This document shows, piece by piece, positions 1 to 5,104 of a stretch of 5,122 nt of DNA. The position numbers were made by a program, and so were the translations under genes. The first letter of the stretch is position 1, and every line of letters starts with the position of its first letter. This DNA is from Flavobacteriales bacterium (GTDB taxonomy: Bacteria > Bacteroidota > Bacteroidia > Flavobacteriales > Flavobacteriaceae), in NCBI GenBank assembly GCA_026983815.1, contig JALSTJ010000022.1:1-5122 (forward strand). The letters run 5' to 3'. The notes under the pieces are model-generated. The model saw only the letters and a program-made list of their open reading frames with translations, was not told the DNA's origin and did not search any database.

Positions 1-294
1 AAAAATGATAAAGAATATTATCAATTGGGTTTAATTGAAAAAGAATTTAAACATTATAAAAAAGCTTTGAAATATTTTCAAAAAGCTTACAAGGACAACC
101 CGAGCGATTATAATAGTTTCTATCAAATGGCTTTATTGACGGATGTTTTTTATAAAAATAGGCAGAAAACAATTGAATTATATAAAAAATATCTAAAAAA
201 CTTTTCATCCAAAGATAAAAACATCACCCGATTTGTAAAAAATAGGTTAGGGGAATTGAAAGTGAAAGAATTTATGAAAGATGAAAAAAAGTAA
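1..294 (+). CDS. TPR-repeat protein, C-terminal fragment (5' end outside window)
   Basis: The reading frame is open from base 1 (first codons read K-N-D-K-E-Y-Y-Q) to the TAA at 292-294, so this is the last 97 residues of a larger protein. The TTG at 25 is an internal Leu codon, not a start. Fragment residues 3-36 fit the 34-residue tetratricopeptide consensus: Tyr6, Leu9, Gly10, Ala22, Phe26, Ala29 and Pro34 fall at the signature spacing. A second, more divergent helix pair follows (about residues 37-70), then a basic, charged helical tail ending in D-E-K-K. TPR arrays are protein-protein interaction scaffolds, so the partner and role cannot be told from this end. I see no transmembrane segment in the visible part. 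The gene converges on the Crp-like gene with only 7 bases between the stop codons. The TPR assignment is firm; the specific function is unknown. Confidence 0.85.
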   Translation, partial: KNDKEYYQLGLIEKEFKHYKKALKYFQKAYKDNPSDYNSFYQMALLTDVFYKNRQKTIELYKKYLKNFSSKDKNITRFVKNRLGELKVKEFMKDEKK

Positions 295-301
295 CTGATT
301 T

Positions 302-934
302 TTAAAGCAGTTCTATTCTGTTTCTGTATAATTTCAAAACACCTTCCTTCTCCATTTGTTTAAGCAGACGCGAAACAACTACACGTGAGGTGCTTAAATC
401 ATTTGCAATTTCTTGATGCGTAATATGAAGAAGCTCTGTATCCAAAACTTTTGATTTTTCTTTAAGATAATCCAAAATACGTTGATCCATTTTTTTGAAA
501 ATAATCCCATCAAAAGTTTGTAAGAATTCTTTCATTCTGTTATTATAGTTTTGACAAACAAAATATCGCCAATCTTGGTAATTTTTGGTAAGGATGTCCA
601 TCAATTTTAATGGAATCATCAGTATTTTTGAGTCGGTTTCGGCAATAAAATCCACTTCACTGGTTTTGTAATTGTTGCAAATGGAAAAAGTGGATGTACA
701 AGCTTCGCCTTCTGTCAGATAAAAGAGAATATGTTCTTCGCCGGAAGGATCCGTTCGAACAATTTTGGCAGTTCCTTGTAGCACAATAGGAACATTTTTT
801 ACTAGATCCCCACGATTAATGATGTGTTCTCCTTCATAAATGTTCAATAAAGTTCCGTTTTTCTCCAAAACTTCAAGAAGTTCATCTGAAAAATTTCCGC
901 CATATAAATTTTTTAATAATTCTTTTTTTTCCAT
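302..934 (-). CDS. Crp/Fnr-family transcriptional regulator
   Basis: This 210-residue protein has the usual Crp/Fnr length and architecture: an N-terminal cyclic-nucleotide-binding-type beta-roll (about 15-115), a long dimerisation helix (about 118-145), and a C-terminal winged helix-turn-helix (about 150-210). The HTH contains H-Q-E-I-A-N-D-L followed by a recognition helix starting S-T-S-R-V-V-V-S-R-L-L. This is the form typical of Bacteroidota. In the ligand pocket, Gly76-Glu77 are kept. The Arg-Ser pair that binds cAMP phosphate in E. coli CRP appears as Thr91-Ser92, so cAMP binding is doubtful. There are three cysteines, at 79, 86 and 127. There is no N-terminal cysteine cluster as in FNR. 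The gene starts 15 bases after the nifU-like stop codon, with no promoter visible between, so it is probably the last gene of the Fe-S operon. The start is the only ATG that gives the full fold. The targets and signal are unknown. Confidence 0.9.
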   Translation of the reverse strand: MEKKELLKNLYGGNFSDELLEVLEKNGTLLNIYEGEHIINRGDLVKNVPIVLQGTAKIVRTDPSGEEHILFYLTEGEACTSTFSICNNYKTSEVDFIAETDSKILMIPLKLMDILTKNYQDWRYFVCQNYNNRMKEFLQTFDGIIFKKMDQRILDYLKEKSKVLDTELLHITHQEIANDLSTSRVVVSRLLKQMEKEGVLKLYRNRIELL

Positions 935-949
935 TCTCTTTTGTTGTTG

Positions 950-1186
950 TTAATCAATATGTTTTACCGTTTTGATTTCCGGTAAATATTTTTGTATAAT
1001 TTTGGTAACTCCTACTTGTAGCGTTAAATTGTTTATTTTGCAATTATAACAATTTCCCAAGAATTTAACAACGACTTCTTCATTTTTAATTTTAATAAGT
1101 TCAATATCTCCACCGTCTCTTTGTAGAAAAGGTCTGATTTCATCGAATGCTTCTTCAATTTTTTGTTGTTGGCTTGTTTCTTTCAT
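950..1186 (-). CDS. NifU C-terminal-domain (Nfu-type) Fe-S scaffold/carrier protein
   Basis: This 78-residue protein consists of just the NifU C-terminal (Nfu) domain. Features visible are R-P-F-L-Q-R-D-G-G-D-I-E (18-29), the family's N-terminal signature, and a C-x-x-C pair (Cys46, Cys49) in G-N-C-Y-N-C, followed by N-L-T-L-Q-V-G-V. In this family a dimer holds a [4Fe-4S] cluster between the two CxxC pairs and passes it to apoproteins in the cytosol. There is no N-terminal IscU-like or A-type domain, so it is a stand-alone Nfu and not full NifU or NfuA. It lies 50 bases downstream of the ApbC gene, whose product is another Fe-S carrier, which supports a shared role in cluster delivery. The spacer contains a strong stem-loop. 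No Shine-Dalgarno sequence is visible. The ATG at 1186 gives a normal-length domain. Confidence 0.93.
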   Translation of the reverse strand: MKETSQQQKIEEAFDEIRPFLQRDGGDIELIKIKNEEVVVKFLGNCYNCKINNLTLQVGVTKIIQKYLPEIKTVKHID

Positions 1187-1201
1187 AAATTATGAATTTA
1201 T

Positions 1202-1230
1202 AATTTGTGCCGGCGAAGCCGGCACAAATT
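1202..1230 (-). other. Perfect 13-bp stem-loop in the apbC-nifU spacer
   Basis: The arms at 1202-1214 and 1218-1230 are exact reverse complements (AATTTGTGCCGGC and its partner) around a 3-base loop, GAA on the plus strand and TTC on the transcribed minus strand. The six inner pairs plus two more are G/C-rich, in strong contrast with the AT-rich surroundings. It fills the space between the apbC stop (7 bases away) and the nifU start (15 bases away). No T-run follows the stem on the minus strand, so it is not a standard intrinsic terminator. It could be a partial attenuator, an RNA-stabilising 3' structure for the apbC message, or a copy of a short dispersed intergenic repeat. The structure is seen directly; its role is inference. 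Confidence 0.75.
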
Positions 1231-1236
1231 TGAATA

Positions 1237-2373
1237 TTATTTTACACTACAACCGGCTTGGTTGGTAATTTTAATTTTTTCGGTAGGCGGAAGTGTTTCA
1301 TTCCGTTTCATGGTTTCTTCTACAATATTTTGGGTAATTTTTTCATAAGCATCTGCAATCGGGCTGTTTTCTTGTAAAGCTGCCGGACGACCGCTATCAC
1401 CGGCTTCTCTGATGCTTTGAACCAAAGGAATTTCTCCCAAAAATGCTACATCCAAATCTTTTGCTAAAAATTTACCCCCATCTTTACCGAAAATATAATA
1501 TTTATTTTCAGGACATTCTGCCGGAGTAAAATAAGACATATTTTCAATGATACCCAAAACAGGAACCTTAATGGTTGGATTTTTGAACATATCCACGGAT
1601 TTTTTTACATCGGCAATGGCAACATTTTGCGGGGTAGTTACCACAACCGCACCCGTAACAGGTAAAGTTTGCATAACGGATAATTGGATATCGCCGGTTC
1701 CCGGAGGCAAATCGATTAGCAAGAAATCCAAATCACCCCAATCCGTATCAAAAACCATTTGATTGATAGCAGAATTTGCCATGGAACCACGCCAAATAAC
1801 CGCTTGTCCAGGCTGAGCAAAATATCCGATGGACATATTTTTCACTCCATAAGATTCAATGGGAATTATCATGGTTTTATCGCCTTTACGAATAGCTCGT
1901 GGGCGTTCCATTTGCGTATCGAACATAATAGGAATGGAAGGTCCATAAACATCCGTGTCTAAAACCCCCACTTTAAATCCCATTTTAGCCAGAGTCGTAG
2001 CAACATTTGCCGTAACCGTAGATTTTCCTACACCACCTTTTCCCGAAGCAATGGCAATGATATTTTTAATTTTTTTCAAAGGTTTTTCTTTCTCGCTTTC
2101 CGGAATAACAACCTTGGTGTTAATTTTTAATTCTACACTTTCGTCAAATTCTTTGTGGATAGCTTCCGTAATATCATCTTCCAATTTTTTCCGGATATGG
2201 ACTGCCGGCGATTCAATGATATTGTCAATCTCTATTTTCTTTCCAAATATATCCGATTTTACTTTGACTTCTTTTACCGTTCCATTGTCAACGATATTCC
2301 CTTCTTTTCCTTGAACTCCTATATTTTTCAATAGGGATAAAACATTCTCTTTATTTAGTTTCATTTTTCTCAT
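1237..2373 (-). CDS. apbC: ApbC/Mrp-family (NBP35-like) Fe-S cluster carrier P-loop ATPase
   Basis: This 378-residue protein has an N-terminal MIP18/DUF59-like domain (about 5-90), a short charged linker, and a MinD/Mrp-type ATPase domain (about 103-350). Diagnostic motifs are the deviant Walker A G-K-G-G-V-G-K-S-T (111-119, with signature Lys112 and Lys117), D-T-D-V-Y-G-P-S (139-146), I-W-R-G-S-M (193-198) and D-L-P-P-G-T-G-D (221-228). Family members bind a labile [4Fe-4S] cluster at the dimer interface and deliver it to apoproteins in the cytosol. The usual C-x-x-C after E-N-M-S is absent: the segment reads T-P-A-E-C-P-E-N-K-Y-Y, with only Cys287. The only other cysteine is near the C-terminus (Cys375). 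Two ATGs compete: 2373 and, three codons in, 2364. The latter (M-K-L-N-K-E-N) resembles usual family N-termini and leaves a longer leader after the promoter-like element. Residue numbers here count from 2373. It is the first gene of the minus-strand set. Confidence 0.95.
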   Translation of the reverse strand: MRKMKLNKENVLSLLKNIGVQGKEGNIVDNGTVKEVKVKSDIFGKKIEIDNIIESPAVHIRKKLEDDITEAIHKEFDESVELKINTKVVIPESEKEKPLKKIKNIIAIASGKGGVGKSTVTANVATTLAKMGFKVGVLDTDVYGPSIPIMFDTQMERPRAIRKGDKTMIIPIESYGVKNMSIGYFAQPGQAVIWRGSMANSAINQMVFDTDWGDLDFLLIDLPPGTGDIQLSVMQTLPVTGAVVVTTPQNVAIADVKKSVDMFKNPTIKVPVLGIIENMSYFTPAECPENKYYIFGKDGGKFLAKDLDVAFLGEIPLVQSIREAGDSGRPAALQENSPIADAYEKITQNIVEETMKRNETLPPTEKIKITNQAGCSVK

Positions 2374-2385
2374 TTTTAATTATTA

Positions 2386-2393
2386 CAAATTTA
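2386..2393 (-). promoter_or_regulatory. Bacteroidota-type -7 element for the apbC gene set
   Basis: On the minus strand the sequence reads TAAATTTG, an exact match to the Bacteroidota -7 consensus TAnnTTTG. It lies 13 bases upstream of the ATG at 2373 and 22 bases upstream of the ATG at 2364, a plausible distance for a short leader. No clear -33 TTG is seen at the expected spacing. In AT-rich DNA such a match can occur by chance, so its position is the main support. Confidence 0.5.
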
Positions 2394-2409
2394 CAACATT
2401 TTTTTATTT

Positions 2410-2426
2410 TTTATAATGATTATAAA
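2410..2426. promoter_or_regulatory. 17-bp palindrome between divergent promoters, possible operator
   Basis: The arms at 2410-2417 (TTTATAAT) and 2419-2426 (ATTATAAA) are perfect reverse complements around a single G at 2418. The palindrome lies between the two outward-facing -7 elements and covers the region where both -33 contacts should fall. A dimeric regulator bound here could affect both operons. All arm bases are A or T, so a chance origin is quite possible. It does not resemble a CRP or FNR half-site. Confidence 0.3.
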
Positions 2427-2430
2427 TAAG

Positions 2431-2438
2431 TACTTTTG
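2431..2438 (+). promoter_or_regulatory. Bacteroidota-type -7 element for the FAH-macrodomain pair
   Basis: TACTTTTG is an exact match to TAnnTTTG and ends 13 bases before the ATG at 2452, which leaves a leader of only about 8 bases if transcription starts the usual distance downstream. Its position argues that the upstream in-frame ATG at 2416 is not used, because that codon lies upstream of the likely transcription start. The -33 region is only T-rich, with no clear TTG. Confidence 0.5.
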
Positions 2439-2451
2439 TAAAAAAAGTGTT

Positions 2452-3066
2452 ATGAAAATTATTTGTGTCGGGAGAAATTATGTCAAACATATTAAAGAAT
2501 TAAATAATGAGCGTCCCAAGGATCCTGTTCTATTTATGAAGCCGGATTCGGCTATTTTACCCGATAAAAATCCTTTATATTTACCTCCGATAGCCAATGA
2601 ATTTCATTATGAAGTGGAATTGGTTGTGAAAATAAATAAAATCGGGAAGTTTATCAACAAAGAGTTTGCACATAGATATTATGATCAAATAGGTTTGGGG
2701 GTAGATATAACCGCAAGAGATTTACAAAACGAATTAAAAGAAAAAGGACTTCCTTGGGAAAAAGCCAAAGCTTTTCATAACTCGGCTGTTGTCAGTAAAC
2801 ATTTTATCGATAAAAATCGTTTTGAGGATTTGAATAATATTAATTTTTCTTTGAAAAAAAACGGAAAAACAGTGCAAGCAGGAAATTCGTCCCAAATGCT
2901 GTGGAAAATTGATGAATTGATAGAATATATTTCTAAATTTTTTATGTTAAAAAAAGGAGATTTGATTTTTACGGGAACACCTTCGGGAGTAGGAAAAATG
3001 GAAGTAGATGATGAATTTTACGGCTATATCGAAAATATTGAAATGTTTCATTTTAAAGTAAAATAA
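2452..3066 (+). CDS. Fumarylacetoacetate hydrolase-family protein, FAHD1-like acylpyruvase
   Basis: This 204-residue protein is a single FAH catalytic domain, close in length and motifs to FAHD1/YcgM-type enzymes, which hydrolyse acylpyruvates and in some cases decarboxylate oxaloacetate. Visible motifs are V-G-R-N-Y with His13 and Glu16 spaced like the FAHD1 catalytic His-Glu dyad, the metal ligands Glu54 and Glu56 in H-Y-E-V-E-L and Asp85 in G-V-D-I-T-A-R-D, Lys106 in P-W-E-K-A-K-A-F, and the glycine-rich F-T-G-T-P-S-G-V-G (173-181). Binding of Mg or Mn follows from the family. I chose the ATG at 2452 because the protein then begins M-K-I-I-C-V-G-R-N-Y, the normal family N-terminus. A 12-codon extension from 2416 would run through the promoter-like element. 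The physiological substrate is not fixed by sequence. The macrodomain gene follows after 2 bases. Confidence 0.92.
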   Translation: MKIICVGRNYVKHIKELNNERPKDPVLFMKPDSAILPDKNPLYLPPIANEFHYEVELVVKINKIGKFINKEFAHRYYDQIGLGVDITARDLQNELKEKGLPWEKAKAFHNSAVVSKHFIDKNRFEDLNNINFSLKKNGKTVQAGNSSQMLWKIDELIEYISKFFMLKKGDLIFTGTPSGVGKMEVDDEFYGYIENIEMFHFKVK

Positions 3067-3068
3067 AA

Positions 3069-3593
3069 ATGATAAAATTAATCAAAGGAGATATTACAAA
3101 AATTCAAGTGGATGCCATTGTTAATGCTGCGAATTCGTCTTGTCTGGGAGGCGGTGGAGTGGACGGTGCCATTCACCGTGCCGGAGGACCCGAAATTTTG
3201 AAGGAGTGTAAAGAAATTGTCAGAAGAATAGGGAGATTGAATCCGGGCAAAGCTGTTATTACAACAGGCGGATACCTGCCGGCGAAGTATGTGATACATA
3301 CCGTTGGACCTGTTTGGCGAGGCGGACAAGCCGGTGAAGATAGGATATTGAGCAATGCTTATAAAAGTTCACTTAAATTGGCTGAATACAATCATTTAAA
3401 AACCATTGCTTTTCCCAATATCAGTACGGGAATTTTTGGTTTTCCAAAATTGCGAGCTGCTAAAATTGCCATTCAAACGGTTCTTGATTTTTTGAAAAAA
3501 GCCCAATTTATTCAAGAAGTTAAGTTTGTGGTTTATGATGAAGAAAATTTTGTTATCTATCAAGAGATTTTAAAAAAAAATATAATTAAATAG
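3069..3593 (+). CDS. ymdB: Macrodomain protein, YmdB/MacroD-type O-acetyl-ADP-ribose deacetylase
   Basis: The protein is 174 residues long, a stand-alone macrodomain of nearly the same length as E. coli YmdB. The ADP-ribose pocket motifs are intact: G-D-I-T (7-10), N-A-A-N (19-22), the MacroD-type loop G-G-G-G-V-D-G-A-I-H (27-36) with catalytic Asp32, and the phosphate loop S-T-G-I-F-G-F-P (119-126). L-P-A-K-Y-V-I-H-T-V-G-P-V-W and Y-D-E-E-N also match the YmdB subfamily. These enzymes hydrolyse O-acetyl-ADP-ribose and can remove mono-ADP-ribose from acidic residues, in the cytosol. YmdB's reported effect on RNase III is from E. coli and should not be assumed here. The ATG lies 2 bases after the FAH stop codon, so the two genes are very likely co-transcribed. 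No terminator hairpin is evident after the TAG. Confidence 0.94.
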   Translation: MIKLIKGDITKIQVDAIVNAANSSCLGGGGVDGAIHRAGGPEILKECKEIVRRIGRLNPGKAVITTGGYLPAKYVIHTVGPVWRGGQAGEDRILSNAYKSSLKLAEYNHLKTIAFPNISTGIFGFPKLRAAKIAIQTVLDFLKKAQFIQEVKFVVYDEENFVIYQEILKKNIIK

Positions 3594-3603
3594 AAAAAAA
3601 ATA

Positions 3604-3633
3604 TTGTAAGTATAATAAAAATCAGTAAATTTG
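3604..3633 (+). promoter_or_regulatory. Bacteroidota-type promoter for the kinase-prmC pair
   Basis: A -33 TTG at 3604-3606 is followed, after 19 bases, by TAAATTTG at 3626-3633, an exact TAnnTTTG -7 element. Both the elements and the spacing fit the Bacteroidota primary sigma factor consensus, making this the best promoter in the window. It lies in the 63-base gap after the macrodomain gene and 23 bases before the kinase ATG. A short AT-only inverted repeat (3638-3645 with 3648-3655) lies in the leader; I give it no function. Confidence 0.65.
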
Positions 3634-3656
3634 CATCAAAATAAATTTTTATTTTA

Positions 3657-4265
3657 ATGAAGACAATTGTCATTACCGGTATTGATGGATCAGGAAAAAC
3701 AACTCATGCACAATTGATTGAACATTTGATTCCCGGAAGTAAAATAATGTCGGTGTGGGATATTGTTACCAATCCGGCTTTTCGCGATTGGAGTATTTAT
3801 AAATTTCCACCGCCTGTTGAAAAATATGTAGTAAACCTCAATCCAACCGCAAGAACTTTATTTGTTTTCCATGCTTTTGATTTTGCTTATCAACATGCTA
3901 TTCATTCCGACGTTCCTTTTTTGATTTTTGATTCTTATTGGTATAAATATTTGGCTGTTGAATTGGCAATGGGCACGGATCCTTCTTTGGTAGATTTTAT
4001 AAAAAACAGATACTTAAAACCTGATTTGAGTTTTTATCTGGACTTATCACCGACCAAACTCGTTGAAAGAAAAAGACAAATTTCACTTTATGAATCAGGG
4101 AATCCCAATCATTATGATTATGATAATTTTGTTCGTATTCAAAAAAAATCCAAAATATACTTAGAAAATTTTCTACCTAAAAATACTATTTGGCTGGATG
4201 CCGATGATCCGGTTAAAGAAAACCATAGAATAATTTTGGAAAATATCAAAAAAGAACTGTTTTGA
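3657..4265 (+). CDS. P-loop nucleotide kinase of the thymidylate-kinase fold, divergent
   Basis: This 202-residue protein, near the usual TMPK length, opens with a textbook P-loop, G-I-D-G-S-G-K-T-T (8-16), as in thymidylate kinases. The C-terminal half has D-L-S-P-T-K-L-V-E-R-K-R (129-140), matching the family's D-x-x-P segment with LID arginines (Arg138, Arg140). Two substrate-side motifs are altered. The D-R-Y/H motif reads D-S-Y-W (92-95), so the conserved Arg is Ser. The R-E-P-G-like segment after strand 2 is not recognisable (V-W-D-I-V-T-N-P). A W/Y/F-rich middle (44-98) is unusual. The fold is well supported, but dTMP as substrate is not: it may act on another nucleotide or small molecule, or be a second kinase beside a canonical tmk elsewhere. 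It has its own promoter and its stop codon overlaps the prmC start. Confidence 0.8.
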   Translation: MKTIVITGIDGSGKTTHAQLIEHLIPGSKIMSVWDIVTNPAFRDWSIYKFPPPVEKYVVNLNPTARTLFVFHAFDFAYQHAIHSDVPFLIFDSYWYKYLAVELAMGTDPSLVDFIKNRYLKPDLSFYLDLSPTKLVERKRQISLYESGNPNHYDYDNFVRIQKKSKIYLENFLPKNTIWLDADDPVKENHRIILENIKKELF

Positions 4266-5104
4266 TTCAAGCCAAAAAACTTCTCAAACAGTATCACTTT
4301 CAACTTTCTAATGACTATCCTGTTGAGGAAATAGATGCTATTTTTTATAAATTATTAGAATTTTTTCATCACATAAAAAGATTGGATTTGGCAATGAATC
4401 CGAATTTACAAATCGATGAAAAAAAAATGTTGGAAGCTTTAAAAAAATTATCTCATCAAGAACCTTGGCAATATATCACCGGTAAAACGGAATTCTTTGG
4501 ATTGTTATTAAAAGTTAATAAAAATGTCTTAATTCCACGACCGGAAACCGAAGAATTGGTTGATTGGATTATAAAAGAGAACCAAACGAATGAAAAAATT
4601 AGAATTTTAGATATTGGAACCGGAAGTGGAGCAATAGCCATTGCATTGGCAAAAAAAATTCAAAATTCGGAAGTCTTTGCTTTGGATATTGACTCAAAAG
4701 TTTTGGAAATTGCAACAAACAACGCAAGCATCAATAATGTAGATATTCATTTTTTTCAACAAAATATTTTGGATGATTTTCTTTGTAAAGAAAAATTTGA
4801 TATAATGGTTAGCAATCCACCATATGTGCGTGAATCCGAAAAACAACAAATGAAAAAAAATGTCCTGGATTTTGAACCTGAACTTGCATTATTTGTTTCG
4901 GATGAGAATCCTTTGATTTTTTACGATAGAATAATGGATATTTTTATGAAATACAGTAGCAGACAAGCCAAATTATATTTTGAAATCAATGAATACTTAA
5001 AACCGGAATTAACTAATTTATTACAATCAAAGAACTTTGTGGACTTTGAATTTAGAAAGGATATTTTTGATAAATGGCGTATGTTGAGAATTAGTGGACA
5101 ATAA
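4262..5104 (+). CDS. prmC: Peptide chain release factor N5-glutamine methyltransferase PrmC
   Basis: PrmC (HemK) uses S-adenosylmethionine to methylate the Gln of the GGQ motif in release factors RF1 and RF2, aiding translation termination. This 280-residue protein has the N-terminal helical release-factor-binding domain (about 1-65), the family segments Q-Y-I-T-G-K-T-E-F-F-G (70-80) and I-P-R-P-E-T-E-E-L-V (91-100), the SAM-binding D-I-G-T-G-S-G-A-I-A-I-A-L-A (117-130), the catalytic N-P-P-Y (185-188), and the C-terminal K-D-x-x-x-K-W-R-M segment. The start is TTG at 4262, overlapping the kinase TGA by 4 bases. An in-frame TAG at 4226-4228 and the lack of any ATG or GTG between leave no better choice. 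The first internal ATG (residue 45) would delete most of the helical domain. Overlap implies translational coupling to the kinase. The 18 bases after the TAA show nothing further. Confidence 0.95.
   Translation: MIQAKKLLKQYHFQLSNDYPVEEIDAIFYKLLEFFHHIKRLDLAMNPNLQIDEKKMLEALKKLSHQEPWQYITGKTEFFGLLLKVNKNVLIPRPETEELVDWIIKENQTNEKIRILDIGTGSGAIAIALAKKIQNSEVFALDIDSKVLEIATNNASINNVDIHFFQQNILDDFLCKEKFDIMVSNPPYVRESEKQQMKKNVLDFEPELALFVSDENPLIFYDRIMDIFMKYSSRQAKLYFEINEYLKPELTNLLQSKNFVDFEFRKDIFDKWRMLRISGQ

Noticed and set aside
25..294. A complete 89-residue gene starting at TTG 25
   Set aside because: The frame continues open to base 1 and the first TPR repeat begins before codon 25, so this is a truncated larger gene.
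293..312. Hairpin AACTG...CAGTT at the convergent gene ends as a bidirectional terminator
   Set aside because: There are only 5 pairs with a 10-base loop, the A/T run sits in the loop and not after the stem, and the element overlaps the end of the Crp-like coding sequence.
1202..1230. The stem-loop as a standard rho-independent terminator
   Set aside because: The minus-strand sequence after the stem is mixed A/T with no U-run, and the next gene of the set begins 15 bases later.
1547..2314. Three plus-strand open frames (1547-1762, 1759-1962, 1955-2314)
   Set aside because: They lie opposite the strongly conserved ApbC gene, and their translations have low-complexity, antisense-like composition with no recognisable domain.
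3277..3287. TGCCGGCGAAG shared exactly with the 1202-1230 stem-loop (1208-1218), as a second repeat copy
   Set aside because: It encodes the conserved L-P-A-K of the macrodomain and lacks the other arm of the stem; an 11-base match is best read as coincidence.
3078..3355. Minus-strand open frames opposite the macrodomain gene
   Set aside because: They are shadows of the clearly coding YmdB-type frame and show no family resemblance.
3638..3655. AT-only inverted repeat before the kinase start as a terminator or operator
   Set aside because: The loop is 2 bases, all pairs are A-T, and it lies downstream of the promoter; this composition gives such repeats easily by chance.
4456..4641. Minus-strand open frame inside prmC
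   Set aside because: It is antisense to conserved PrmC motifs and has no independent support.
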